Below are positions 8,964 to 18,381 of a stretch of 64,000 bases of DNA, one piece after another. Numbering within the stretch: position 1 is the first letter of the stretch; each line of letters begins with the position of its first letter. The position numbers and the translations under genes are program-made. This stretch comes from Pareuzebyella sediminis (GTDB lineage Bacteria > Bacteroidota > Bacteroidia > Flavobacteriales > Flavobacteriaceae): contig NZ_VTZS01000001.1 of assembly GCF_008367235.1 (NCBI RefSeq), forward strand, positions 1,510,047 through 1,574,046, written 5' to 3'. The notes below the pieces were generated by a model that saw only the letters and a program-made list of their open reading frames with translations, had not been told where the DNA came from and made no database searches.

Positions 8964-9155
8964 AAGGGGAGTAAATATATAACTCTTCGATCTTCCCAAT
9001 TACTAAAAATACGTTAATTACTTTGACCTATGTTTAGTGCAAGTGGTAGAATATTGAGGTTCGCTGTGGCTAATATTTTTTAGCTTTACGGAAAGGAAGA
9101 ATTTAGAACACAGATGCGAAACACATCGATCTCCCTTAAATCACTAAAAATCAAA

Positions 9156-11636
9156 ATGTTAAAAACATCCTTGCTTTGTTTGGCTTTTGCTGTTTCGTTC
9201 TTTCTGAACGCACAGGACCCGCAATCCCCTACTGAATTTTTGGGCTATGAACTGGGAACACGGTTTACCCCACACCACCGAATGGTCGACTATTTTCAAT
9301 ATTTGAACCAAAAACGGCCACAACTGATCAAATTAGAAGAATATGGGAGAACTTATGAGGAGCGCCCCCTGATCATGGCCTTTGTATCTTCGGAAGAAAA
9401 CATGGCCGATCTTGAAAAAATTCGTCGTGAACATATTCAAAGTACGGAAGGACTCGGCAACCCGAACAAGGCCATCGTTTGGATGAGCTACAATGCCCAT
9501 GGCAATGAAAGTGCTAGCACCGAAGCGGCAATGCAGACGGTTTATGAGCTCATGACCGAAAAAAAGGGCTACTTGGAAAATACTGTAGTTCTCATGGATC
9601 CCTGTATAAATCCCGATGGGCGCGATCGCTATGTGAACTGGTATAATCAATTCGGCAATAACGAAACTACCATCGACCCCAATAGTAAGGAACACCACGA
9701 GCCCTGGCTCAACGGGCGGCCGAACCACTATATGTTCGACCTCAATCGTGATTGGGCCTGGCTCACACAACAAGAAAGCCAACAGCGCATTGTACTTTAT
9801 AATAAATGGCTGCCCCATGTACACGTAGATTTCCATGAGCAGGGGGTGAACAGTCCATATTACTTCGCACCCGCCGCAGAACCGTTTCATGAGGTTATCA
9901 CTGATTTTCAACGCGATTTTCAGATGACCGTGGGGAAAAACCACGCCAAATATTTTGATTCAAACGGCTGGTTTTATTTTACCAAAGAGATCTACGACCT
10001 ACTCTATCCAAGCTATGGGGATACGTTTCCCACCTATAATGGGGCCATCGGCATGACGTATGAACAAGGAGGAAGTGGCCGGGCCGGTCTGGGGATTACG
10101 ACCAATAATGGCGACACTCTTACCTTAAAAGATCGGGTGACCCACCATATCGCCACCGGCCTATCGACCTTGGAAGTCTGTGCCAATAATGTGGAGCGGT
10201 TGAACTCGGAATTCAAGAAATACTACAAAAACAAAGACTACCTCTATAAAAGCTATGTACTGAAAGGTAAGCGGGATTATCTCGAGCGGCTTGCCGAATT
10301 ACTACAGCAGCATGAAATCGAGTTTGGAATCGGTAAGAATACAACCGTTAAGGGATACGATTATGGTAAAGGAACGAGTGGTAGTATTCGTGCCAACGAC
10401 AACAGTTTAGTCGTCTCGACCCAGCAAAAAAAAGGCACTTTGGTCAAAGTGCTATTCGAACCCAATGCGAAATTAACCGATTCGTTGACCTATGATATTA
10501 CGGCCTGGTCGTTGCCTTATGCATATGGTCTAGAGGCCATAGCCTCTGAAACTCCGGTAGCCAATACCCGAACATCGGCACAAGAATTTATTCGTTCCAG
10601 ACAGGAAAGAATGCCAGAAACTTCTAACGATAATGCTGCCTATGCTTTTCTTTCGGACTGGGACAGTATGAAAGACGCCCAATTTTTGGCCGACCTTTTA
10701 CAATCGGAAATACAAGTGCGTTTTGCTAAAAAACCCTTTTCGATGGACGGGAAGCAATATAACCGGGGTAGCCTTATCATCGCCCGTGCCGACAATAAGA
10801 ACAATGTAGAATTCATAAAGCAACTACGGGCAGTGGCCAAGAAGCACGGTAAGCATATTACGCCCACCGCTACGGGCTTCGTCGAGGGCGGTAAGGACTT
10901 CGGTTCTGCTTCGGTACAGTTTATCAATAAGGTAAAGGTGGCCGTTTTATCGGGTGTCCCTACCTCTACCCTACACTTCGGGGAAATTTGGCATTTTTTC
11001 GAGCAGCAGCTACATTATCCACTGACCATCATCGATTCGGACTATTGGGAGGAGATCGACCTTTCAGACTACGATGTGTTGATCTTGCCCGACGGCGACA
11101 AGTACACCCAATTTTTGGATGAAACTGCTTTAAGAGCACTAAAAACCTGGGTCGAAGATGGCGGTAAACTAATCGCTATGGGCGGGGCTCTAAAAGGACT
11201 CATACAAGAGGAAGGCTTTGGGTTGACCGCTAAAATTTCGGAGACAGATAGTTCTACAATGGTCCCCGTTTATGATGAAACGGTACGTCAACAGATCAAT
11301 AAGGCGATTACCGGAGCTATCTTTCGAACAAAGGTTGATACTACGCACCCCTTGGCTTTTGGCTATAAGGACACCTATTACAGTTTAAAATTGGGACATA
11401 CAGCCTACAATTATCTCGATGAGGGTACGGTAGTATACTTGGAAAAGGAAAATACCAAGCCTGTGGCTGGTTTTGCAGGCACTACGGCCCGAAAACGTAT
11501 CGCAGACACCCTGATATTCGGGGTAGAAGCCCACGGCAAGGGTCATGTAGTCTATATGGTCGACAACCCCTTGTTCAGGGGTTTTTGGGAAAATGGAAAG
11601 CTCTTCTTTGCCAACGCTCTTTTTCTAGTGGATTGA
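9156..11636 (+). CDS. Secreted M14 family zinc carboxypeptidase
   Basis: The protein has about 826 residues, with a clear signal peptide (MLKTSLLCLAFAVSFFLNAQ). The peptidase M14 domain occupies about residues 30-360. Zinc-binding His115 and Glu118 are in NAHGNESAS, the substrate-binding segment NPDGRDR follows, and a later His occurs in VDFHEQG. The C-terminal half includes a segment resembling class I glutamine amidotransferase-like folds, with DVLILPDG and a GGKLIAMGG turn, as seen in large Bacteroidota M14 enzymes. The role is probably extracellular peptide or amide cleavage. An upstream in-frame ATG at 9114 adds 14 residues. I prefer 9156 because it gives a standard signal peptide. Confidence 0.9.
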   Translation: MLKTSLLCLAFAVSFFLNAQDPQSPTEFLGYELGTRFTPHHRMVDYFQYLNQKRPQLIKLEEYGRTYEERPLIMAFVSSEENMADLEKIRREHIQSTEGLGNPNKAIVWMSYNAHGNESASTEAAMQTVYELMTEKKGYLENTVVLMDPCINPDGRDRYVNWYNQFGNNETTIDPNSKEHHEPWLNGRPNHYMFDLNRDWAWLTQQESQQRIVLYNKWLPHVHVDFHEQGVNSPYYFAPAAEPFHEVITDFQRDFQMTVGKNHAKYFDSNGWFYFTKEIYDLLYPSYGDTFPTYNGAIGMTYEQGGSGRAGLGITTNNGDTLTLKDRVTHHIATGLSTLEVCANNVERLNSEFKKYYKNKDYLYKSYVLKGKRDYLERLAELLQQHEIEFGIGKNTTVKGYDYGKGTSGSIRANDNSLVVSTQQKKGTLVKVLFEPNAKLTDSLTYDITAWSLPYAYGLEAIASETPVANTRTSAQEFIRSRQERMPETSNDNAAYAFLSDWDSMKDAQFLADLLQSEIQVRFAKKPFSMDGKQYNRGSLIIARADNKNNVEFIKQLRAVAKKHGKHITPTATGFVEGGKDFGSASVQFINKVKVAVLSGVPTSTLHFGEIWHFFEQQLHYPLTIIDSDYWEEIDLSDYDVLILPDGDKYTQFLDETALRALKTWVEDGGKLIAMGGALKGLIQEEGFGLTAKISETDSSTMVPVYDETVRQQINKAITGAIFRTKVDTTHPLAFGYKDTYYSLKLGHTAYNYLDEGTVVYLEKENTKPVAGFAGTTARKRIADTLIFGVEAHGKGHVVYMVDNPLFRGFWENGKLFFANALFLVD

Positions 11637-11735
11637 AAATGCCTATCGAAAGCGCTATTGTAAACCTTGTTTACAAGTTCAAAAAAGCAAGAATATTATA
11701 TTTAAAGTGACGTAAAAAGTTGTCATCAAACGCCC

Positions 11736-12437
11736 ATGAAAACTATAACGAAAAGGGGAAAGCTGAAATTCGAACAAACTAAGTTGCATCATGAACATGA
11801 TTATGGAAAAATAACCCATCGACCGACTTTTATCGCGGTACTTCTTGCGATAACCTTTACTCTTCAAAGTTGTAATCAAAAGGTAAAGGAATCAACCAAA
11901 GAAATTGAAGAAGAAGTAGTTTTTCAATTAGAAAAAAGTGAGTTGGAAGAACAGGTAATGGCGTATTACAACGGCTTTAAAAATTCCGATTACCGTCAGA
12001 TTAGGAAACAGGTCTCCGACAGTCTCACCATTACCGAGGGTGACTACACCATGACCTTCAACCCCGAGCTTTTCCAAGAACATTTTAAATGGGATTCCAT
12101 TTTTCAACCTGTTTACGAAGTGGTTGAATTAGAAAATAAGGACGAACAAGTGGTGGCCACAGTTGCGGTAAAATCGTTGCGATTTGAGTTTTTGAAAAAT
12201 AATCCTTTGACATGCAGACACCAATTCCACTTTAAGGCAGGAAAAATAGCCAAGATTGAAAATTTGGAATGTCCCGATGCTAATTGGGAACTATGGCAAA
12301 TAGAAAGAGACGCTCTAGTGAATTGGGTTAAGATAAACCATCCAGAACTCGACGGGTTTATTAACGACTTAAGTAGGCAAGGTGCCCTTGATTATGTCAA
12401 GGCCATTGACCTCTATCAAAAACGTCAGGTCAATTGA
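11736..12437 (+). CDS. Lipoprotein with SnoaL/NTF2-like fold, unknown function
   Basis: The 233-residue protein has an unusually long N-terminal region before the hydrophobic stretch and a lipobox ending at Cys46 (TLQSC). Mature residues from about 60 to 190 alternate short strands and helices in a way that suggests a SnoaL/NTF2-like cone fold, starting with a helix around EEQVMAYYNGFKNSDY. I recognise no catalytic residues. The long leader may mean the true start lies later, but no better ATG is in frame, and a TTG about 17 codons in is the only alternative. No neighbour suggests a job for it. Confidence 0.7.
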   Translation: MKTITKRGKLKFEQTKLHHEHDYGKITHRPTFIAVLLAITFTLQSCNQKVKESTKEIEEEVVFQLEKSELEEQVMAYYNGFKNSDYRQIRKQVSDSLTITEGDYTMTFNPELFQEHFKWDSIFQPVYEVVELENKDEQVVATVAVKSLRFEFLKNNPLTCRHQFHFKAGKIAKIENLECPDANWELWQIERDALVNWVKINHPELDGFINDLSRQGALDYVKAIDLYQKRQVN

Positions 12438-12517
12438 TTGGGTAAACCAGTGAACAAGTCCCGTTAATTCACTATTTTTCATCACTAATACGATTCAAAA
12501 AACCCTAAAACCTTAAA

Positions 12518-13033
12518 ATGAAAATTGATGTCCTGAAAGGCGATATCACCACACTTGAAGTCGACGCCATTGTCAATGCGGCGAACTCTTCGCTCTTAGG
12601 AGGGGGAGGTGTCGATGGGGCAATCCATAAGGCCGGGGGAAAACAAATTCTTGAGGAATGCATGCACATCCGTAACCAACAGGGAGGATGTAAGGTCGGT
12701 GAAGCTGTAATAACCAATGCAGGGAAGCTTAAGGCCAAAAAGGTAATCCATACTGTCGGGCCAAAATGGAGTGGGGGAAACGCCGGAGAGTCTGAAAAGC
12801 TACGTACATGCTATCAAAACTCGCTGCGGCTTGCCGAACAGGCCGATTTGCAATCCATCGCCTTTCCGAACATTAGCACCGGTGTCTACGGGTACCCCAA
12901 AACGGGAGCGGCCGAAGTAGCTCTCAAAGCCGTTAAAGACTATCCATACGAAAAGGTGCAACACGTCATTTTTGTCTGTTTTGACGACGAAAATTACCGG
13001 TTGTATTCTAACCGATTAAACGACCCACAATGA
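12518..13033 (+). CDS. Macro domain protein (O-acetyl-ADP-ribose deacetylase-like)
   Basis: Macro domains bind ADP-ribose, and the bacterial YmdB/MacroD class removes acetyl or ADP-ribosyl groups. This 171-residue protein is a single macro domain of usual size. The family motifs are [20 protein letters not shown] with the Asn of NAAN and the glycine loop, the catalytic-region Ile-His-x-Ala-Gly-Gly, VIHTVGPKW, and [14 protein letters not shown], which makes the phosphate-binding loop. It fits the MacroD/YmdB class well. It precedes an acetyltransferase gene on the same strand, but a gap of 74 bases and a separate start do not prove an operon. Confidence 0.93.
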   Translation: MKIDVLKGDITTLEVDAIVNAANSSLLGGGGVDGAIHKAGGKQILEECMHIRNQQGGCKVGEAVITNAGKLKAKKVIHTVGPKWSGGNAGESEKLRTCYQNSLRLAEQADLQSIAFPNISTGVYGYPKTGAAEVALKAVKDYPYEKVQHVIFVCFDDENYRLYSNRLNDPQ

Positions 13034-13107
13034 TTCAGACCATGCACTGTTTCATCGACCAACCAGCACGATAGGTAGATCGCAGCATTTCGTTGATACT
13101 TAAGAAT

Positions 13108-13623
13108 ATGCCCTACAAAACTTTTGAAACGGAAAGACTAATCATCCGGCCCACGACGGAAGACGATGCAGACCTGCTTTTTGAGCTTCTTAACAGCCCA
13201 AAGTGGCTTCAATATATCGGGGACCGAAAAGTAAAAAGCTTGGCAAGTGCAAAAGAGTACGTAAAGACGAGAATTTATCCACAATTAGAAAGACTGGGAT
13301 ACTCTGGCTACACATTAATCAGCAAAATGGATCATCAAAAAATAGGAAGTTGTGGCCTTTATGACCGAGAGGGGTTGGACGGCATCGATATCGGCTTTGC
13401 CCTGCTGCCGAAGTACGAACAACAAGGCTTTGCCTTTGAAGCCTCACATAGACTGTTACATGCCGCATTCCATGAATTTGGGATTCACTCCATCAGTGCT
13501 ATAACCAAAAGAGAAAATATCGCTTCCCGAAAACTTTTAGAAAAATTGGGGCTTCAGCTTTCTGGAACGATATCTTTACCGAATGACGTTGATGAATTAT
13601 TGGTATACAAAATAGAAAGGTAA
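13108..13623 (+). CDS. GNAT family N-acetyltransferase (RimJ/RimL type)
   Basis: The 171-residue protein is a single GNAT acetyltransferase domain that would move an acetyl group from acetyl-CoA to an amine. It starts with FETERLIIRPTTEDDADLLF, typical of the Acetyltransf_3 (RimJ/RimL) branch. It has the Gly-Ser-Cys-Gly-Leu strand and the acetyl-CoA loop region around EQQGFAFEASHRLL, then ENIASRKLLEKLG, the usual last helix. The ATG at 13108 is used instead of an in-frame TTG at 13093. The substrate cannot be predicted, and a ribosomal-protein target is only one option. Confidence 0.88.
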   Translation: MPYKTFETERLIIRPTTEDDADLLFELLNSPKWLQYIGDRKVKSLASAKEYVKTRIYPQLERLGYSGYTLISKMDHQKIGSCGLYDREGLDGIDIGFALLPKYEQQGFAFEASHRLLHAAFHEFGIHSISAITKRENIASRKLLEKLGLQLSGTISLPNDVDELLVYKIER

Positions 13624-13729
13624 AAGGGTAAGCAAATGTTTCGCCAAGGTTCATCGCTATGGACCATACCAGACGAAAAATTATTCCGAACCAAAGCCAA
13701 CCTTCACCGTCATACCTTAAATTTGTTTT

Positions 13730-14701
13730 ATGAAAGCGGCCACCCGAACAGCGTATGGTTCTCCCAAGGTATTAAAGCTCCGTACCATCGATAGGCCTCA
13801 ACCCGATGACAACGAGCTATTGATCAGGGTATACGCCACTACCGTAAACCGTACGGATTGTGGAATATTAACAGGCAAACCCTATGCTATACGTTTGTTT
13901 ACCGGGCTTTTCAAACCTAGTTCTGAAGTGCCGGGTACGGACTTTGCCGGTCAAGTAGAGGCCATCGGTGCCAAAGTTACTTCCTTTCAAGTCGGGGACC
14001 GTGTGTGGGGCCTTCACGATGAAGGGCTGGCCTCACAAGCGGAATATATGGTCGTTCGTGCGGACAACGGGGTCGTTCCCATACCCGAAAACATCACCTA
14101 TCAAGAAGCTGCAGCATCTGCCGAAGGGGCGCATTACGCGTATAATTTTATAAACAAGGTGACCCTAAGCAAAGGCGATAAAGTATTGGTCAACGGCGCT
14201 ACCGGAGCCATTGGTTCCGCAGCCGTTCAACTGCTCAAGTACTTCGGCGCTGTCGTTACCGCCGTAGGAAACACCCCAAATATGGCCCTACTCGATTCCC
14301 TTGGGGCTTTCAAGACCTTCGATTACCTTAAAGAAGACTTCACAAAAGACACCGACAATTACAAGTTTATTTTTGATACGGTAGGAAAAAGCAGTTTTCA
14401 TAAATGCAAACATTTATTGGTACCGGGGGGAGTCTACATTTCCTCTGAGCTGGGGCCTATGGCAGAAAACCTTTATTTGCCAATTTTGACCAGATTCAAG
14501 AACAAAAGGGTCATCTTTCCCGTGCCCATGAACTGCAAACGTACTTTAGTGTTCATGAACGAGCTTCTTGCAAAAGGAGAGTTCAAACCGGTCATCGACC
14601 GAATTTACCGATTGGAAGAAATAGAGGAAGCTTATAGCTACGTAATGCGCGGTGAGAAAACCGGTAATGTGCTGATCTCGTATTACAACGAGCCCTCTTA
14701 G
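13730..14701 (+). CDS. NAD(P)H quinone oxidoreductase-like MDR protein
   Basis: This is a 323-residue medium-chain dehydrogenase/reductase. The GroES-like domain covers about residues 25-130 with PGTDFAGQVEAIG and VGDRVWGL. The Rossmann domain follows with the nucleotide-binding ATGAIGSAAVQLLKYFG. It lacks the catalytic and structural zinc cysteines of alcohol dehydrogenases, so a zinc-independent quinone or enone reductase is likely, probably using NADPH. A TAAATTTG box lies four bases before the ATG, so this transcript could be leaderless. It converges with the gluconolactonase-like gene. Confidence 0.88.
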   Translation: MKAATRTAYGSPKVLKLRTIDRPQPDDNELLIRVYATTVNRTDCGILTGKPYAIRLFTGLFKPSSEVPGTDFAGQVEAIGAKVTSFQVGDRVWGLHDEGLASQAEYMVVRADNGVVPIPENITYQEAAASAEGAHYAYNFINKVTLSKGDKVLVNGATGAIGSAAVQLLKYFGAVVTAVGNTPNMALLDSLGAFKTFDYLKEDFTKDTDNYKFIFDTVGKSSFHKCKHLLVPGGVYISSELGPMAENLYLPILTRFKNKRVIFPVPMNCKRTLVFMNELLAKGEFKPVIDRIYRLEEIEEAYSYVMRGEKTGNVLISYYNEPS

Positions 14702-14737
14702 AACAGATGTACAGGCAACGTGTGCATTTCTCTTGTC

Positions 14738-15736
14738 TTATTTCAAGGGAAGTTTTAGCACATAATCATCGGCAGTCATGAACAGGTTTTTTTCTTTGGT
14801 ATCAAATGCACAATTTGCCGTAGCTTGACCCGTTCGGATCCGTGCTAAAGGACGCGCCTCCAAATTGAATACCCAAACGCCACCGGGTCCCGTAGCAAAG
14901 AGATATCCCTTGCTATGCATTTTCATTCCGTCGGGCAGGCCTTGTTGGCCTTCTTGACCGATCAATTGGGTTACATCATAAAAAGACTGCTTATTTTCCA
15001 CTTTTCCCGGGGCTACAATGTTATACCGATACCAAACGGCATGCTCCGGGTCTGAAACCGCGACATACAAAGTAGTGTTATCAGGGGACAATGCAATACC
15101 GTTAGGGCGTGATAAGGTATCTACCAAAATCAACTCTCCCGAAGGGGTCAAACAATAGACTCCTTGAAAATCAAGTTCTTTATTCGGATCGTCCATCTTT
15201 TTTGGCAAACCATAAGGCGGATCCGTAAAATAGAGATTGCCTTTCCGGTCGAAAACTCCGTCATTAGGGCTATTGAAACGTTTCCCATCATACGTACTCA
15301 CCAAGGCTTCATATTTAGGCTTCGGTTTTTTTAAAGTACCCTGCATTTTGGCCACCCGTCGTTCGCCGTGCTGCATCAATACCAATGCACCATCCGGACT
15401 AAGGAGCAGTCCGTTCGAACCAGGTTCGTCGCCATAAGTACCCTCCCCTAAATAGCCCGATGGTTTTAAATATTCCGTTAGTTTTCCCTTTTTATCAATC
15501 TTATAGACCGTATTGTTGGGAATGTCGGAGAATAGCAAATATTTTCCTTTTGAAACATACAAAGGGCCTTCCGTCCACTGAAAACCACTGCCTATGACCT
15601 CGATTTTCGCTTCGGGATCAAGAAGGTTCAAGGCTTCATCATGTAGAATTTCAATGGAAAATTCATGTTCCTTTTCCTGACTGTTGATAGTGAAAGCCAC
15701 AAGGACTAACATAATAAGAAAATAAGCTTTTTTCAT
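14738..15736 (-). CDS. SMP-30/gluconolactonase family protein, secreted
   Basis: This is a 332-residue six-bladed propeller of the SMP-30/gluconolactonase/LRE family, which hydrolyses sugar lactones with a divalent metal. A signal peptide covers about residues 1-20 (MKKAYFLIMLVLVAFTINSQ). Family features include FQWTEGPLYV with the metal-binding Glu, PGSNGLLLSPDG, FNSPNDGVFDRKGNLYFTDP with the Asn and Asp ligands, and SRPNGIALSPD. The ATG at 15736 was chosen because it begins the signal peptide; the longer reading frame upstream has no sense as protein. It lies 112 bases downstream of rimO on the same strand. The substrate is unknown. Confidence 0.9.
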   Translation of the reverse strand: MKKAYFLIMLVLVAFTINSQEKEHEFSIEILHDEALNLLDPEAKIEVIGSGFQWTEGPLYVSKGKYLLFSDIPNNTVYKIDKKGKLTEYLKPSGYLGEGTYGDEPGSNGLLLSPDGALVLMQHGERRVAKMQGTLKKPKPKYEALVSTYDGKRFNSPNDGVFDRKGNLYFTDPPYGLPKKMDDPNKELDFQGVYCLTPSGELILVDTLSRPNGIALSPDNTTLYVAVSDPEHAVWYRYNIVAPGKVENKQSFYDVTQLIGQEGQQGLPDGMKMHSKGYLFATGPGGVWVFNLEARPLARIRTGQATANCAFDTKEKNLFMTADDYVLKLPLK

Positions 15737-15848
15737 AAATACGAAGGTTGATTGCCAAAACCTAAAAAGACCCTGAAGCTTATGAAGATATGAAAAAAAA
15801 ATTTCCTTAAGACAAAATTTTATGTTCAGGCGAAGTGTTCTAAAAAAG

Positions 15849-17150
15849 TTAAGCCGGTTCGCCGTATAAGTCAAAATCGGCCGCATCGGTAATACGTAAG
15901 GTGACGAATTCGCCCTGTTTTAAATAGTGTTTAGAAGCATCGACCAAAACTTCATTATCGACATCGGGTGAGTCGAACTCGGTACGGCCTACAAAATAGT
16001 TGCCTTCTTTTCTGTCAATGATACAGCGATACGACTTTCCGATCTTGTCTTGGTTCAGTTCCCAAGAAATCTGAGCTTGGATTTCCATAATCTCATTGGC
16101 CCTTTCCTGTTTAATCGTTTCAGGCACATCATCATTCAAGCTATAGGCATGGGTATCCTCTTCGTGACTATAGGTAAAACATCCTAAGCGTTCGAAGCGC
16201 ATGTCTTTCACCCAGTTCTTTAGCGTTTCAAAATCTGCCTCTGTCTCACCAGGATACCCGACAATCAAGGTAGTACGAATAGCCATTTCAGGAACGGCCT
16301 TTCTAAATTCCCGTAACAATTGTGTCGTTTTGGCCTGGGTGGTACCTCTCCGCATGCTTTTTAAGATATCATCTGAAATATGTTGTAAGGGAATATCGAT
16401 ATAGTTACAAACCTTAGGTTCGGTAAGCATGACCTCCAAAACATCCATTGGGAAACCGGTCGGAAAAGCATAATGCAAACGGATCCATTCTATGCCGGTT
16501 ACCGTGACCAAACGCCTCAAGAGCTCGGCCAGATTACGCTTCTTATAAAGGTCTAGGCCATAGTAGGTAAGATCTTGGGCAATCAATATGAGTTCTTTTA
16601 CCCCTGTAGCGGCCAATTTTTCGGCTTCTGCCACCAACGTTTCAATAGGTGTACTACGATGTTTTCCGCGCATGATAGGAATGGCACAGAAAGAGCAAGG
16701 GCGATCACAACCTTCGGCAATCTTGAGATACGCGTAGTTTTTTGGAGTAGTTGTAAGGCGCTCCCCTATAAGTTCGTGCTTATAATCAGCTCCCAAGGCC
16801 TTTAATAAGCTGGGTAGCTCACTAGTACCGAAATATTGATCAACATTTGGTATTTCCTTTTGTAAATCGGGTTTATAGCGCTCACTGAGGCAACCCGTAA
16901 CAAAAACCTTATCGACCTGGCCTGCTTCCTTTTTCTGAACGTATTCCAAGATCGTATTTACACTTTCTTCCTTCGCATTGGCAATAAACCCACACGTATT
17001 GATCACCACCACATTGCCTTCCTCTTCATGCACTACGTCTTTCGAACTGGCCCGCAATTGGCCCATGAGTACCTCGGAATCGTAGACGTTTTTGGAGCAG
17101 CCCAAGGTGACTACATTGATTCTATTCTTTTTCAGGGTTTTTGTACGCAT
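15849..17150 (-). CDS. rimO: Ribosomal protein S12 methylthiotransferase RimO
   Basis: RimO is a radical-SAM enzyme that adds a methylthio group to an aspartate of ribosomal protein S12. The 433-residue protein has the N-terminal UPF0004 domain with cluster ligands Cys18, Cys53 and Cys87. The radical-SAM motif CDRPCSFC has Cys148, Cys152 and Cys155. A TRAM domain lies at about residues 365-430. The sequence LGCSKNVYDSE distinguishes RimO from the tRNA enzyme MiaB. A TACTTTTG box at 17168-17175 (minus strand) fits a Bacteroidota -7 element about 18 bases before the start codon. Confidence 0.97.
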   Translation of the reverse strand: MRTKTLKKNRINVVTLGCSKNVYDSEVLMGQLRASSKDVVHEEEGNVVVINTCGFIANAKEESVNTILEYVQKKEAGQVDKVFVTGCLSERYKPDLQKEIPNVDQYFGTSELPSLLKALGADYKHELIGERLTTTPKNYAYLKIAEGCDRPCSFCAIPIMRGKHRSTPIETLVAEAEKLAATGVKELILIAQDLTYYGLDLYKKRNLAELLRRLVTVTGIEWIRLHYAFPTGFPMDVLEVMLTEPKVCNYIDIPLQHISDDILKSMRRGTTQAKTTQLLREFRKAVPEMAIRTTLIVGYPGETEADFETLKNWVKDMRFERLGCFTYSHEEDTHAYSLNDDVPETIKQERANEIMEIQAQISWELNQDKIGKSYRCIIDRKEGNYFVGRTEFDSPDVDNEVLVDASKHYLKQGEFVTLRITDAADFDLYGEPA

Positions 17151-17167
17151 ATTTTTTTAATGGGATG

Positions 17168-17175
17168 CAAAAGTA
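17168..17175 (-). promoter_or_regulatory. -7 promoter element for rimO (putative)
   Basis: The minus strand reads TACTTTTG, an exact match to the Bacteroidota TAnnTTTG consensus, ending 18 bases before the rimO ATG. A TTG lies 15 bases further upstream, slightly too close for the usual 17-23 base spacer, so the -33 element is not convincing. Confidence 0.35.
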
Positions 17176-17254
17176 CGACAAGTAATGTAACAAAACCCAT
17201 ATTACACGAATTCTTGCTTTTTTACGTTAAGACCCTACAGCATTCCAACTTACT

Positions 17255-18364
17255 ATGAAAACAATGTCGGCACATAAACTTATTTGGGCCTTACCGCTAG
17301 TGGCAGCTATTTTTATAGGGTGTTCCAAGGATTCTGGGGCATCCGATGAAATAGAAATGCCCACCGAAAATGATGCACTCTATTTTCCGCCCATAAGTAC
17401 GGATATTTGGGAGAAAATCGCTCTTCAGGACTTGAACTGGGACGAAACGGCCGAAAAGCCACTTTACGACTTTTTAGAAGCACATGATACCGATGCTTTT
17501 ATCATCTTAAAAAATGGAAAAATCGTAATTGAAAAATATTTTGGAGGGTTCACCAAAGACCAAAATCATGCTTGGAACTCAGCCGGCAAAACACTAACGG
17601 CCTTTACATTGGGCATTGCCCAAGAAGAGGGACACTTGTCCATCGAAGATAGTTCGCAAGAATATCTAGGGGAAGGCTGGTCAAGCCTCACTAGCCAGCA
17701 AGAAGAACAAATTTCCATATGGAACCATTTGACAATGACAACTGGTGTTGATTACGGCGTAGACAATAATTTCTGTACAGACCCGGAATGTCTTTTGTAC
17801 AAGAACGATGCTGGTACATTTTGGTTCTATCACAATGCTACATACACTCTTTTGGACGAAATTTTGACTAACGCGCTAAACCAAGATTTCAGGGACTACT
17901 TTAACGCAAAGATCAGGGACAAAATTGGCATGCAGGGCCTTTGGGTCTCGTTATCATATAATAATGTCTACTTCAGCACAGCTCGAAGCATGGCACGCTT
18001 CGGTCTCTTGAACCTGAACAATGGAATTTGGGAGTCGGAGGCCCTTCTTTCCGATACCGTCTACTTAGACGCCATGCTGAATACTTCACAACAGCTAAAT
18101 CCCGCGTACGGATATCTATGGTGGCTCAACGGAAAAAGTTCGTTCAGGATGCCCGGATCTGAAGAGAGCTATCCAGGGACCCTCATGGCCAACGCACCAG
18201 AAGATTTGGTCGCTGGGTTGGGCAAAAATGACCAAAAACTATATATCGTACCCAGTCAAAAACTGGTTATCGTTCGTATGGGCGGTGATGCCGGACAGTT
18301 ACAACTTGGACCATCGAGCTTTGATAATGAACTTTGGTCAAAAATCAACGCACTCATCAAATGA
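17255..18364 (+). CDS. Serine hydrolase, beta-lactamase/class C-like lipoprotein
   Basis: The 369-residue protein has a lipoprotein signal with Cys23 (FIGC) and a beta-lactamase-related serine hydrolase domain. The active-site SxxK is Ser109-Ala-Gly-Lys112 in WNSAGKTLTAF. The second motif YxN is seen as YHN in the segment WFYHNATYTLLDEIL. The late strand VPSQKLVIVRMGG matches the region after the third motif. These enzymes act as esterases, D-amino peptidases or lactamases, and sequence alone does not separate these. The stop lies only 17 bases from the convergent membrane gene. Confidence 0.87.
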   Translation: MKTMSAHKLIWALPLVAAIFIGCSKDSGASDEIEMPTENDALYFPPISTDIWEKIALQDLNWDETAEKPLYDFLEAHDTDAFIILKNGKIVIEKYFGGFTKDQNHAWNSAGKTLTAFTLGIAQEEGHLSIEDSSQEYLGEGWSSLTSQQEEQISIWNHLTMTTGVDYGVDNNFCTDPECLLYKNDAGTFWFYHNATYTLLDEILTNALNQDFRDYFNAKIRDKIGMQGLWVSLSYNNVYFSTARSMARFGLLNLNNGIWESEALLSDTVYLDAMLNTSQQLNPAYGYLWWLNGKSSFRMPGSEESYPGTLMANAPEDLVAGLGKNDQKLYIVPSQKLVIVRMGGDAGQLQLGPSSFDNELWSKINALIK

Positions 18365-18381
18365 AATATTTAAACGATGCT

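Noticed and set aside
9333..9944. Minus-strand ORF of 203 codons inside the M14 peptidase gene
   Set aside because: It is the complement of strongly conserved M14 motif sequence, with no family match.
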